Shown here: one piece after another, positions 47,597 through 56,236 of the stretch
Layout of the letters: each line of letters begins with the position of its first letter
Numbering within the stretch: the first letter of the stretch is position 1
From: Periweissella beninensis
GTDB taxonomy: Bacteria; Bacillota; Bacilli; Lactobacillales; Lactobacillaceae
DNA length: 56,603 bases
Assembly (NCBI RefSeq): GCF_016908275.1
Contig: NZ_JAFBDN010000009.1
Location: 1-56,603, forward strand
Direction: 5' to 3'
Notes under the pieces: generated by a model
Told to the model about the DNA's origin: nothing
The model's database searches: none
What the model saw: the letters and a program-made list of their open reading frames with translations, nothing else
Program-made: the position numbers and the translations under genes

Positions 47597-48820
47597 TTAT
47601 TTACTTTCTCCTTCTACAATCACTTGCGCTTGTGCTAATAATTTAGCAGCATTATTATCAAGTGTCTTGGCAACTACCGCTTGTTCTAGTTGCAACAATA
47701 TTTTCCCCATTAATGGTCCTGGTTTAACAACCCCACTTTTTATCAAAGCTGCCCCGGTTATTGCTAATTCTCGTTTTGTTTTAATTGTTAACATGTCATA
47801 GCGCTTATTTAATTCATTTTCATCAAAATCTTCCATAATTACAGCTAAAACAGCGTTTACTATCGCCACATTATTACCTAGTTGATACAAATCCCAATTT
47901 GTAACCATTGTTTGGCGTTTATACAAACGAATAAAATGATTAGCACTAGTAACCATATTAATTAAATCATTACCATGTTTCCACTGCTTTAAAAATAATT
48001 TTGCTCGTTTATCATCCAAGCCAAGTTGCACAATTAAAAATGTCCATGCAACTGCTGGTGTCATTAATTGCTTATGTTTTAAAGCTAATCCTGCAGCAAC
48101 CAAATCCAATTCACGTTCAATATTAATATTTGGCAGATATTTATATAGACCTGTTTTTGTAAAAGCAAACAAGCCCTTAGCAGCTGCTTGCCCCATTAAC
48201 ATTTTAGTAAACTCAACGTTAATTCGTTCAATTGCTATTTTTTCTAATAAAGGTGCTTCTTTGTTAATCGCTAGTAGTGTCTTATCTTCAATAACAAAAT
48301 CTAATTGAGCACTAAACCTAATGGCTCGCATCATTCTAAGTGCATCCTCGTGAAATCGCTCAGAAGGATTGCCAACTGCCTTAATTACCTTTTTATCTAA
48401 ATCTAGCAGTCCGTCAAATAAATCAATAATTTCACCTGTTTTATTCATAGCTAAAGCATTGATCGTAAAATCACGACGTTTTAAATCTTCTCGTAAATCA
48501 CGAACAAAAATCACTTCATCAGGTCGGCGATAATCCGTATAACCACTTTCCGTTCTAAAAGTAGTTATTTCATAGCCTGCCCCATGGTCTAAAACCATAA
48601 CTGTTCCATGCTCGATACCAGTATCAACTGTTTTTTCAAATAATGCTTTAATTTCTGATGGGTAAGCACTTGTAGCAATGTCCACATCATGTATTGCTTT
48701 CCCTAATAGCATGTCACGAACACTACCTCCTACAAAATAGGCTTCGTAACCTGCCTCCACAATGGTTGTTAAAATTGGTAGTGCTTTTTGAAATTCACTT
48801 GGCAAACTCTCAATATGCAT
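47597..48820 (-). CDS. cca: CCA tRNA nucleotidyltransferase
   Basis: A 407-residue enzyme that adds or repairs the 3' CCA of tRNA. The nucleotidyltransferase motif is GGSVRDMLLGKAIHDVDIATSA, with the DVD catalytic Asp pair; RRDFTINALAMN and the DLFDGLLDL motif follow, then RFHEDALRMMRAIRFSAQL, the nucleotide-selecting B/D regions. I start at the Met 4 codons into the longest frame because GGAGAG lies properly before it. It is the first gene of a unit with the ABC-F gene and perhaps thyA-dfrA. Confidence 0.94.
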   Translation of the reverse strand: MHIESLPSEFQKALPILTTIVEAGYEAYFVGGSVRDMLLGKAIHDVDIATSAYPSEIKALFEKTVDTGIEHGTVMVLDHGAGYEITTFRTESGYTDYRRPDEVIFVRDLREDLKRRDFTINALAMNKTGEIIDLFDGLLDLDKKVIKAVGNPSERFHEDALRMMRAIRFSAQLDFVIEDKTLLAINKEAPLLEKIAIERINVEFTKMLMGQAAAKGLFAFTKTGLYKYLPNINIERELDLVAAGLALKHKQLMTPAVAWTFLIVQLGLDDKRAKLFLKQWKHGNDLINMVTSANHFIRLYKRQTMVTNWDLYQLGNNVAIVNAVLAVIMEDFDENELNKRYDMLTIKTKRELAITGAALIKSGVVKPGPLMGKILLQLEQAVVAKTLDNNAAKLLAQAQVIVEGESK

Positions 48821-48966
48821 TGCTCTCTCCATTTCATTTAGTCCCGAACTTTTCTTGCTATACCTATCATACTAAATAACCAAGTAATTTCCAAAAACTA
48901 TGTCGATAATATTTACATGGTTTTGGTGTAAAAACTTTCAGTTAAACTTATTTTGAGTGTAATTAG

Positions 48967-49587
48967 CCTAAAAAGCGAGGTAGCCATGGTTGTACACCGG
49001 TTAACGAAGAACCACTAATCTATCGTACCTTAAATATTCCTAAAATACGCATGCAAGAACTATTTAAAAGTATTACTGGTTCAAAAGAATCCTTAATTTT
49101 CTCAGAACCAATTATCCAGGATAATTTTTTAAGCACTGGTTTTCAAGCTTTACATTCAGCTATTTTAGAGAAAGAAACTACTTTAAGTAAAACTGAGTTA
49201 TTCTATTTCTTTATTAGTGAATTATTAGCAAATCTAGTTGAAATTCCGTCAGTTTCAATCACAGATAAGTATAAAATCAAGCTAAACGAGATTAAAAAGT
49301 TTTTGGAAATAAATTGCTCTCAAACAATTGTTCTTGAAGCTTTAAGCGATTTAAGTGGGTTAAATAAATATACTCTAATCCGTACATTCACCAAGCAATT
49401 TGGTTTAACGCCCTATCAATATGTTCAAACAATGCGGATTAAAACAGCTAAAGAATTACTAGCTAAAGGAAGTAATTTATCCGAAACAGGATTAAGCGTT
49501 GGTTTTTCTGATCAAAGTCATTTTACACGTGTTTTTAAAATGTTAATTGGTGTTACTCCCAAACAATATCAAGCAATTTTTAAGTGA
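48967..49587 (+). pseudogene. AraC-family regulator, N-terminally truncated
   Basis: The frame opens after a TAG at 48964-48966 and reads PKKRGSHGCTPVNEEPLIYR, homologous to the middle of AraC-type cupin sensor domains, then continues through MQELFKSI and the two HTH units: QTIVLEALSDLSGLNKYTLIRTF and LSETGLSVGFSDQSHFTRVFKM. Roughly the first 60 residues of a normal 260-270-residue protein are absent, with no proper start. Translation from the Met at 49051 would give the DNA-binding half only. It lies directly before the DUF2000 gene, a pairing often seen in other genomes. Confidence 0.7.
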
Positions 49588-49602
49588 AATGGGGATATTA
49601 TT

Positions 49603-50016
49603 TTGGAAAATAAATGTGTTATTTTAATTGACAATGAGTTACCGTTAGGAGTAATTGCGAATACAGCAACGATTTTAGGTATCACCTTAGGTAGAAACAA
49701 TGACAAATTAGTTGGAGCAAACACAATTGATGCAAATAATGTTAAACATGCGGGGATAGTTTATATACCAGTGCCCATTCTGAAATCAACCAAAGAAAAG
49801 TTACAAGAATTGCGAAGAACACTAACACAGGAAAAATATAACGATGTAGAAGTAGTTGAATTTACAGATTTGGCTCAACAATGTAAAACCTATGAAGACT
49901 ATATTAAAAAATCCAAAAAAATCACAACTGATGATCTAACTTACTTAGGGTTTGGCTTATATGGCTCAAAAAAGGAGATTAACAAATTAACAGGTAGTCT
50001 GCCCTTATTACGTTAA
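49603..50016 (+). CDS. DUF2000 family protein
   Basis: A 137-residue protein of the DUF2000 family, which has a peptidyl-tRNA hydrolase-like fold. It begins with TTG after GGGGATATTATT and shows KCVILIDNELPLGVIANTATILGITLG, then YIPVPILKSTKEKLQEL and the C-terminal YLGFGLYGSKKEINKLTGSLPLL, all typical. No catalytic function is established for the family. It lies 16 bp after the truncated AraC gene; together they once formed an AraC-DUF2000 unit. It is intact, but its regulator is not, so expression may be lost. Confidence 0.82.
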   Translation: MENKCVILIDNELPLGVIANTATILGITLGRNNDKLVGANTIDANNVKHAGIVYIPVPILKSTKEKLQELRRTLTQEKYNDVEVVEFTDLAQQCKTYEDYIKKSKKITTDDLTYLGFGLYGSKKEINKLTGSLPLLR

Positions 50017-50028
50017 AGATGGCTTATT

Positions 50029-50115
50029 GGCGAAAGCAAATCACCAATGTTATAAATATCGTAATAATTTGATTGAATAAGATCATCGTCCAATTAAACA
50101 TGTCTTAGTAAAATC
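50029..50115 (+). mobile_element. IS6-family transposase fragment
   Basis: One frame reads YKYRNNLIE, a TAA, and DHRPIKHVLVKS. With Gln restored this matches the NNLIEQDHRPIK region of IS6/IS1216-type DDE transposases. About 30 codons remain, broken by nonsense and cut by the IS3 relic that follows. Confidence 0.55.
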
Positions 50116-50126
50116 GGGCCTTGCCC

Positions 50127-51170
50127 TGACCCCCTCGAATTGGAATAAATCCAATCGAGGGGGTTTTCTTATGTATTTTTCTCAAAAAACAAAATTAAAC
50201 GCAATTCTTAAATATCAAAATGGTGGTCTAATTTCAGACTTAATGCGTAAATATCAGATAAAAGGTTCGGTAACCATATATGAATGGCTTCGTAAATTAG
50301 AACAATTTGGAATTTCTGGTTTAAATCGTCCAAAAGTAAAGACACGTCTTGATTATTCGTTTAAACGTAAAGTATTAAATTGGCATCTCAAAACTAAATC
50401 TTCGTTTCTTAAAACTGCTAAGCAGTTTCGGATACGAACACCTGCCCAAATTTAGTGATGGGAACAAGATTTATTTACGAGGCGACTTAGACCGAATAAA
50501 AGAAGTACTGCCAAAATGCAAAATAAACCAGAGAAAACCAAGAAAGAACTATAAAATGAGAATGATTACCTACGGGCACGGATAGCTTACTTGGAAAAAT
50601 TGGACGCTTTAATTCAAAAGAAGAAATCTCAAACTTTGAAAAAGCCCAATTAGTAGTCGAATTAAAGCGGGAATTAAATATTAAATTGGCAATATTCTTG
50701 AAAGTAGCCCACATTTCAAGTAGTAATTTTCACTATGCAATTAACCATGTTTACAAGAAAACTGATGCTACAATCATTGAGTTAATTAAAAATATTATTA
50801 TGAAATGTAAAGATTACGGCTATCGCCGTGTCGTATTAACATTACACAACAATGGAATCAAAATTAATCACAACAAAGTACAACGAATTATGCAAGAATA
50901 TAATTTACAGTATACTGCTTATGATAAACAAGCTCGGACATACAACTCTTACAAAGGTCACGTTGGGCCAGTCGCTAAGCACAAATTAAAGCGTCGCTTT
51001 ATAACTGACCACCCATTTCAAAAGATTGTTACTGATGTCACTAAAGTTCGCTAGGGCCCTCAAAGTATGCAAAAACGAGCCTATGTTACTGCGTATTTAG
51101 ATCTCTATAGTGTAACAATACTTAGTTGGACTATACCATCCCAAACGCCCAAATCATAAGACATGTAAGC
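50127..51170 (+). mobile_element. IS3-family element, left part, degraded
   Basis: The left terminal repeat (TGACCCCCTCGAATTGGA at about 50127) is followed by orfA from 50171 (MYFSQKTKLNAILKYQ, HTH with SVTIYEWLRKLEQFG), which stops near 50455. Fragments continue to orfB: KCKDYGYRRVVLTL, HNKVQRIMQEYNL and TDVTKVR, a TAG at 51052-51054, then in the same frame RAYVTAYLDLYSVTILSW before breaking off. The catalytic third and right end are missing, so it is dead. A hairpin at 50130-50163 covers the orfA ribosome site. Confidence 0.75.
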
Positions 51171-51235
51171 TAATAATTTAAGTATCATAATCGATCTTTA
51201 TAGCAATCTGAGTCCTTGTATGCTATGATTTATTT

Positions 51236-51380
51236 AGCAATTAAATCACGTGTTATATCAAGAGCTAGCGAGTGGTTACACACTTTGACCTAGCAGCAAC
51301 CTACTTTATGAAGTAAGGTGCTCCACTGTAAACGGATATACGTCACTTAACCGTGTTCGTATTCCGAGCGCGGTTTTTTT
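51236..51380 (+). ncRNA. Candidate structured small RNA with own promoter and terminator
   Basis: A -10-like TATGAT (51224-51229) precedes it. ACG and TATATC (51248-51259) can pair with GATATACGT (51335-51343) as a closing stem; AGTGG (51271-51275) pairs with CCACT (51323-51327); an apical hairpin forms from 51295-51306 with 51311-51322 (two mismatches, TATG loop). A single-stranded bulge of about 19 nt lies on the 5' side. A perfect 11-bp terminator (51349-51359 with 51365-51375, counting G-U) with seven T follows. The closing stem, central bubble and apical hairpin recall 6S RNA (lacto-usp type), but at about 145 nt it is short, so identity is uncertain. A riboswitch-type leader of the next gene is the alternative. 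Confidence 0.5.
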
Positions 51381-51418
51381 GTACCCATGTCCCAGTGACG
51401 TTAAACAAGGAGAATTTT

Positions 51419-51760
51419 ATGGATACAACAACAGGTTTTAATCGAGAATTGCGCTTTATGTTATTAGAGCAATATGGTTTGAAAAAAGTGATATCTCATC
51501 CGGATGTGTCTGAAAATGATCTTATGATCATCATAGGTCATACGAAATACCAGGAAGAGCGAGCATTAGCAACTATTCGGCTACAAACAATTAATTCAGA
51601 GCATATTAGCGTAGACATTGCAGAATATAAAAAAGCTAAGCATGTTAATGGCTTGGGTGCAGCTAGGGCAAGGGCCCAATTTAACTATGATTTACAGAAA
51701 CGTTATATGTACGCATCACCTACAGAACAAGCCGCTATTCAAAAAATATTAAGTGATTAA
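51419..51760 (+). CDS. Unknown protein, 113 aa
   Basis: A 113-residue soluble protein with ribosome site AAGGAG. It begins MDTTTGFNRELRFMLLEQYG, contains DLMIIIGHTKYQEERALATIRLQ in the middle and ends with basic/Ala-rich helices (GLGAARARAQFNYDLQKR). No membrane segment. I do not recognise a family. It directly follows the candidate ncRNA and its terminator and is surrounded by relics, yet it is intact. Confidence 0.55.
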   Translation: MDTTTGFNRELRFMLLEQYGLKKVISHPDVSENDLMIIIGHTKYQEERALATIRLQTINSEHISVDIAEYKKAKHVNGLGAARARAQFNYDLQKRYMYASPTEQAAIQKILSD

Positions 51761-51869
51761 ACGCTACCCTAATCCGTGGTGCATTTATCCAAAATCGATT
51801 TGAGCTAACAAGTGCATTACTAGGCCAATGTTGTAAATAGACTACGTATTAACGCGATAAGCCCTTTTC

Positions 51870-52070
51870 TTACGTATGGTGTGGATTGCCTAGATAATTA
51901 GGTTCTGATGCAAAATCAATAAAATAGGCTTTGTGATACATTGGGTTGATTGTTGAACGAATTATTGGCAAGCTAGTATGGTAATGAGCATCAAAATGTG
52001 ATAAATAATTCTCTTTATTATTTTTTCACCAGAACCACTTAAATTTTACTAAGCTTAGACACCTGAACAT
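51870..52070 (-). pseudogene. Unidentified gene relic
   Basis: A minus-strand frame from an ATG at 52070 has one TGA after 14 codons, then 51 sense codons including ENYLSHFDAHYHTSLPII and NPMYHKAYFIDFASEPNYLG before a TAA at 51870. The composition looks protein-like rather than random, but there is no ribosome site and no family I can name. It may be the tail of a decayed gene. The rest of 51761-52200 shows nothing. Confidence 0.3.
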
Positions 52071-52200
52071 TCATCACGAATAGACCATTTATTATTTGCT
52101 TTCTCATGATAAAACCTTAATCCTAAAAAATTTTTAAGACATTTTTTCTTAAAACTGCTAAAATAAATTTTAATGATTTATTTATGGAGGAATAGCCATT

Positions 52201-53088
52201 GTGCAAAAAAATGAAAAAATCCGACTAATTGATTTACTGATGTTTACAATTGGTACAGCTTTATACGGTTGGGGCCTAGTTAATATCAATATTCCCAATC
52301 ACCTAGCTGAAGGTGGAATTACTGGTGTAACTTTGATTTTACGAGCTTTATTTGGCTTAAATCCCGCTTATACGACTGTTTTATTAAATATACCGCTCAT
52401 TTTAATTGGTTGGCGTATTTTAGGAAAACGCGCTCTAATTTATACTATTTATGGCATTATTTCATTGTCAGTTTGGATATGGATTTGGCAAAAGGTCCCC
52501 GTCAGTCTAGGATTACATCACGATATGTTTATTGCTGGGATTATCGCCGGAACAATTGCTGGAGCTGGCTCTGGTTTAGTATATCGTTTTGGTGGAACAA
52601 CGGGTGGTACTGATGTCCTTGCACGGATTTTTGAAAAAAATTTTGGAATCCCAATGGGGCGTTCATTATTTGCATTAGATGTCCTAGTACTATTTTCATC
52701 ATTAATCTATATTGATATTCGTGAAATGATGTATACTTTATTAGCCTCGTATGTTTTCTCGCGATTTGTTGCAATCACACAGGAAGGCGCATATGCTGCT
52801 CGTGGGGTCCTAATTATGACCGATAAACCTGAAGAAATTGCTATGGCTGTCTTTAAGGAAATGAATCGTGGGGCTAGCTACTTCAACACTGAAGGTTCAT
52901 ATACACGTGAACCTCGTTTAACAGTTTATGTTGTTGTTTCTCCAAGTGAATTACATCAATTACGGCAATTAATCGAACGTATTGATCAACGAGCCTTTAC
53001 TACTATCTTAAATGTCCAAGAAACACTTGGTGAAGGCTTTACGTATAATCGGCCTCGTAAACCACTATTGCCTAGAAAAAAACAATAA
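52201..53088 (+). CDS. YitT family membrane protein (DUF161/DUF2179)
   Basis: A 295-residue protein with five or six N-terminal helices (YitT domain; LAEGGITGVTLILRALFGLNPA and GSGLVYRFGGTTGGTDVLARI are typical) followed by a cytosolic DUF2179 domain (about 210-285, with YTREPRLTVYVVVSPSELHQLRQLIERID). Function is uncertain; a transport or signalling role is suggested for the family. It starts with GTG after TGGAGG. It is followed 24 bp later by a small unknown gene. A paralogue is at 55266 on the other strand. Confidence 0.87.
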   Translation: MQKNEKIRLIDLLMFTIGTALYGWGLVNINIPNHLAEGGITGVTLILRALFGLNPAYTTVLLNIPLILIGWRILGKRALIYTIYGIISLSVWIWIWQKVPVSLGLHHDMFIAGIIAGTIAGAGSGLVYRFGGTTGGTDVLARIFEKNFGIPMGRSLFALDVLVLFSSLIYIDIREMMYTLLASYVFSRFVAITQEGAYAARGVLIMTDKPEEIAMAVFKEMNRGASYFNTEGSYTREPRLTVYVVVSPSELHQLRQLIERIDQRAFTTILNVQETLGEGFTYNRPRKPLLPRKKQ

Positions 53089-53112
53089 CTTATTAGTAAA
53101 GGATTTTTATTT

Positions 53113-53367
53113 ATGCTTGATTCTGTTACATTATCACATGCGTTACAAAATAGTCAGTTTTCTCTTGAAACACGATTAGCCTTGATTTTGCTTAATCACG
53201 GTTATACTCTTGAGAGTCTAACCCACTTAGTTGAACTACCAACTGATATTAGCTGGATCGCCTTTGAAAAACCATTTGTTAAAACATTTAAGAACTATCA
53301 TAAGGGGCCCATATTTACAAACCTTAATTTAGATGAACTCACTAAAACTCTAGCAACATTAGCTTAA
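53113..53367 (+). CDS. Unknown small protein, 84 aa
   Basis: An 84-residue protein without membrane segments: MLDSVTLSHALQNSQFSLE, then ALILLNHGYTLESLTHLVELPTDISW and a C-terminal NLDELTKTLATLA helix. No family recognised. AAAGGATTTTT upstream supplies a ribosome site. It lies 24 bp after the YitT gene and before a shared terminator, so it is very likely in that operon. Confidence 0.6.
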   Translation: MLDSVTLSHALQNSQFSLETRLALILLNHGYTLESLTHLVELPTDISWIAFEKPFVKTFKNYHKGPIFTNLNLDELTKTLATLA

Positions 53368-53385
53368 AACAAAATTTTAAATAAT

Positions 53386-53430
53386 AAAAAAGGCTATGAT
53401 GTATGTATTACTACATCATAGCCCTTTTTT
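53386..53430. terminator. Bidirectional terminator
   Basis: GCTATGATGTA pairs with TACATCATAGC, flanked by A and T runs, between convergent genes. Confidence 0.88.
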
Positions 53431-53442
53431 AGATGATAAAAA

Positions 53443-53778
53443 TTAATCTGGTTGAACATCTAAAAGTCTTTCTGGGTGTTTATATGCATCAAGCTTAATT
53501 TTATCTAGATGATCATCTAGATATACTAAAAGCTCATCCTCGCTTTTAAAAATACGTGGATTATGCTGCCCATGAAGTCGCAAGTCAAGTTCTTTTATCT
53601 TTAAACGACCCAAAAGTGAATGTTGATATTTCACAATAACTCGCGAGTTGATTTTCTTGTCACGACCGAACTTTAACACATAAACGTGTTCAGGAACCAT
53701 CATCGGCCGAATATAGGCTTTCTTGTAACCAAAGTCATTCTTACGTAACCATTGTTTTGTACGGTTTAACACAAGCAT
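53443..53778 (-). CDS. Unknown basic protein, 111 aa
   Basis: A 111-residue soluble protein rich in Lys, Arg and His. It starts MLVLNRTKQWLRKNDFGYKK, has strands around EHVYVLKFGRDKK and VIVKYQHSLLGRLKIKELDLRLH, and a C-terminal FKSEDELLVYLDDHLDKI helix. A beta-rich N-terminal part and helical end are predicted. I do not recognise the family; its charge suggests nucleic acid binding, which is speculation. Intact, monocistronic, between rpsU and the YitT operon. Confidence 0.55.
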   Translation of the reverse strand: MLVLNRTKQWLRKNDFGYKKAYIRPMMVPEHVYVLKFGRDKKINSRVIVKYQHSLLGRLKIKELDLRLHGQHNPRIFKSEDELLVYLDDHLDKIKLDAYKHPERLLDVQPD

Positions 53779-53940
53779 CAGCTCACTTTCTTTAAAATTC
53801 TATCAATATATATTACTATTGTTTATTCAAAAATACAAGCAATTCTTCTTAAGAAGGACCTTATATATAATTACGTAATCAGCGTTATTTAAGGTAAAAT
53901 TTAATTTTTTTATTTTTTAGTACTGCTAATAAGCATAAAA

Positions 53941-53979
53941 AAATAAAAACCAACTGATTTAATCAATTGGTTTTTATTT
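53941..53979 (-). terminator. Terminator after rpsU
   Basis: An 18-bp stem with one mismatch (53941-53958 with 53962-53979), with a 3-nt loop and a U-rich tail. Confidence 0.82.
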
Positions 53980-53995
53980 ACAGTCTACTTGATAA

Positions 53996-54184
53996 TTAGA
54001 AGCGACTCTTCTTGTTTTTACGCTTGCGAGCAGCTTCTGATTTAAGCTTCTTCTTAACAGATGGCTTTTCGTAGAATTCACGCTTACGGAATTCTTGTAA
54101 AGTACCATCCTTAGAAACGCCACGCTTAAAACGACGAAGTGCATCATCAAGAGATTCGTTTTTACGAACGACTGTCTTTGCCAT
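53996..54184 (-). CDS. rpsU: 30S ribosomal protein S21
   Basis: A 62-residue protein starting [21 protein letters not shown], the conserved S21 signature, with the basic C-terminus [19 protein letters not shown]21 helps mRNA base pairing in 30S initiation. The ATG has GAGAGGAGGTG upstream. It is full length and monocistronic here, next to nfo. Confidence 0.97.
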   Translation of the reverse strand: MAKTVVRKNESLDDALRRFKRGVSKDGTLQEFRKREFYEKPSVKKKLKSEAARKRKNKKSRF

Positions 54185-54291
54185 GAAAAATACACCTCCT
54201 CTCGGTTATATGTAACATCATTACAAATTAATTATTGTTCGAATGCTCAACTTCTATTATGCCAAAACAGATGATAAAGGTCAATCATAAT

Positions 54292-55227
54292 TTAATTATT
54301 TTTAGCAAATATTGGCAATGGACCTTCTTGCCAATCCGAAACTAACTTTTCACGCATTTGATTATCAAAGTGACCATCTTTCAGCATTGCTATTTCAACA
54401 CCATAAGGTGCTTTAGCTGTCTTTTTATCTAAGCCAACATATGGTGTTTCTAATATTTTAGAGACGTTTGCTAATTGGGGATGAAAAACAATATCATGTA
54501 AAGCTTGATAACCAATATAGCCGAAGCCAATGTTTTCATGGCGATCTTTATGTGCACCTTGTGGATTTTTTGAATCATTTACGTGGACCACACCTAATTT
54601 GTCTAGCCCTATTATATGATCAAATTCATTTAAAACTCCATCAAAATCTGTTCGTATTGCGTATCCTGCATCACTCATATGACACGTATCCATCGTAACA
54701 CTAACATGTTCATTTTCTTTAATTTGGTCGAGCATCTCTGCAATTTCTTCAAAAGTACGTCCAACTTCGGTCCCTTTACCAGCCATTGTTTCAATTGCAA
54801 TCGATATTTTTTGATCAGGTTCAATCACCTCATTTAAGCCATTAGCAATTGAAGTAATTGCGGCTTTTGCCCCTGCACCAACATGTGCACCGGGATGTAA
54901 TGTCATTTGCGTTGCTCCCAAGGCCTCTGCACGGACTATTTCTGCTCGTAAAAATTCTACACCAAATGCAAATTTGTCTGCTTTTAATGTATTACCAAGA
55001 TTAATAATATATGGTGCATGTACCACAATATCACCTAAATTATGCGTTTGCATAAAAGCTTGACCAGTAGCAATATTCATTTCTTCAACTGCTTTCCGCC
55101 GCGTATTTTGTGGCGCACCAGTATAAATCATAAAAGTTGTTGCCCCATAACTTGCTGCTTCTTGTGCTGCACCTAACAACATCGCTTTACCGCTCATTCC
55201 AACATGTGATCCTAGTCTTAAAACCAT
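54292..55227 (-). CDS. nfo: Endonuclease IV (AP endonuclease)
   Basis: A 311-residue Zn-dependent AP endonuclease of base excision repair; it cleaves 5' of abasic sites. The fold and metal ligands are visible in [19 protein letters not shown] (His), [11 protein letters not shown] (His), [13 protein letters not shown] (Glu), [13 protein letters not shown] (Asp, His), [22 protein letters not shown] (His, Asp, His) and [11 protein letters not shown] (Glu). Length is slightly above the usual 280-300 residues. The ATG follows AAGGAG. Confidence 0.95.
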   Translation of the reverse strand: MVLRLGSHVGMSGKAMLLGAAQEAASYGATTFMIYTGAPQNTRRKAVEEMNIATGQAFMQTHNLGDIVVHAPYIINLGNTLKADKFAFGVEFLRAEIVRAEALGATQMTLHPGAHVGAGAKAAITSIANGLNEVIEPDQKISIAIETMAGKGTEVGRTFEEIAEMLDQIKENEHVSVTMDTCHMSDAGYAIRTDFDGVLNEFDHIIGLDKLGVVHVNDSKNPQGAHKDRHENIGFGYIGYQALHDIVFHPQLANVSKILETPYVGLDKKTAKAPYGVEIAMLKDGHFDNQMREKLVSDWQEGPLPIFAKNN

Positions 55228-55265
55228 TACTAACTCCTTTTAATTCGTATTTTCTATCAACCTTA

Positions 55266-56144
55266 TCATAACTTAGGTTCGTAAAAATTACCCATAATGC
55301 GTTCAATTCGCCATATTGACATAAAAGCGTGTGGATCAGCCTCATTAAGTGCTTCACGTACCTCATATTGTTCATACTGTGAAATTACTGTAAATAAAAC
55401 CTCTTTTTTATCATGTTTATACGCTCCTTCGGCACCATGAATAATCGTGATTCCTCGTCTTAAATGATTTTGAATTGAATCGACCACCGTTTTCGGCCGA
55501 TCAGTAATAATCATAACTTGCATTTTTTGCTGTCGCGTGTACACAGTATCAATCATACGAGCATTTACAAAAACGCCAATTGCAGAATAAAAAGCATATT
55601 GCCAACCAAAAACCACACCAGCAGCTAACATAATAAAAGCGTTAAATATCATATTAACTACCCCCATTCGCATACCCGTCTTTTGCCTAACTAAAATACC
55701 TATAATATCTAGTCCACCAGTTGATATGCCATTCCGCAATGCTAATCCAGTTGCAAAGCCGTTAACCAAGCCACCAAAAATAGCATCAATTAAAGGGTCA
55801 TGCGTTAAAGCCGTTGGTGTATTAATTACTCTAATCATTAAAGAAGCTAAAAATACAGCAATCATTGTAAATATCGCAAAACGATGTCCAATTTTACGCC
55901 AAGCAGCAATAATTAGTGGTACATTGAATAAAAAATAAAAGACATATACCGGCACATTAAATCCTAAAATTCCTTTTGACAAGGTATCGAACAATTGCGC
56001 TAACCCTGTAAATCCAGATGAATAAATATGCCCTGGTGTCCAAAAAAAATTTAACGCAATTGATACCATAATCCCATAAATAAAAGCAGTTCCAACTCTC
56101 CCAGCATACTGATGCCGTTCAAAATAAGTTTGTATATCATGCAT
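55266..56144 (-). CDS. YitT family membrane protein (DUF161/DUF2179)
   Basis: A 292-residue YitT protein, paralogous to 52201. The membrane domain carries YSSGFTGLAQLFDTL and ATGLALRNGISTGGLDIIGIL; the C-terminal DUF2179 domain has VMIITDRPKTVVDSIQNHLRRG and KKEVLFTVISQYEQYEVREAL. About six helices. Function unknown. It is 38 bp upstream of nfo in the same direction, so they may share a transcript. Confidence 0.87.
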   Translation of the reverse strand: MHDIQTYFERHQYAGRVGTAFIYGIMVSIALNFFWTPGHIYSSGFTGLAQLFDTLSKGILGFNVPVYVFYFLFNVPLIIAAWRKIGHRFAIFTMIAVFLASLMIRVINTPTALTHDPLIDAIFGGLVNGFATGLALRNGISTGGLDIIGILVRQKTGMRMGVVNMIFNAFIMLAAGVVFGWQYAFYSAIGVFVNARMIDTVYTRQQKMQVMIITDRPKTVVDSIQNHLRRGITIIHGAEGAYKHDKKEVLFTVISQYEQYEVREALNEADPHAFMSIWRIERIMGNFYEPKL

Positions 56145-56236
56145 TCTTTTTCACTTTTCCTCTATCTCTTAATTATCTAATGTGCATTATACACTATATC
56201 AAATAGTAGCAACATCACTGTCATTAAATAAAATTT

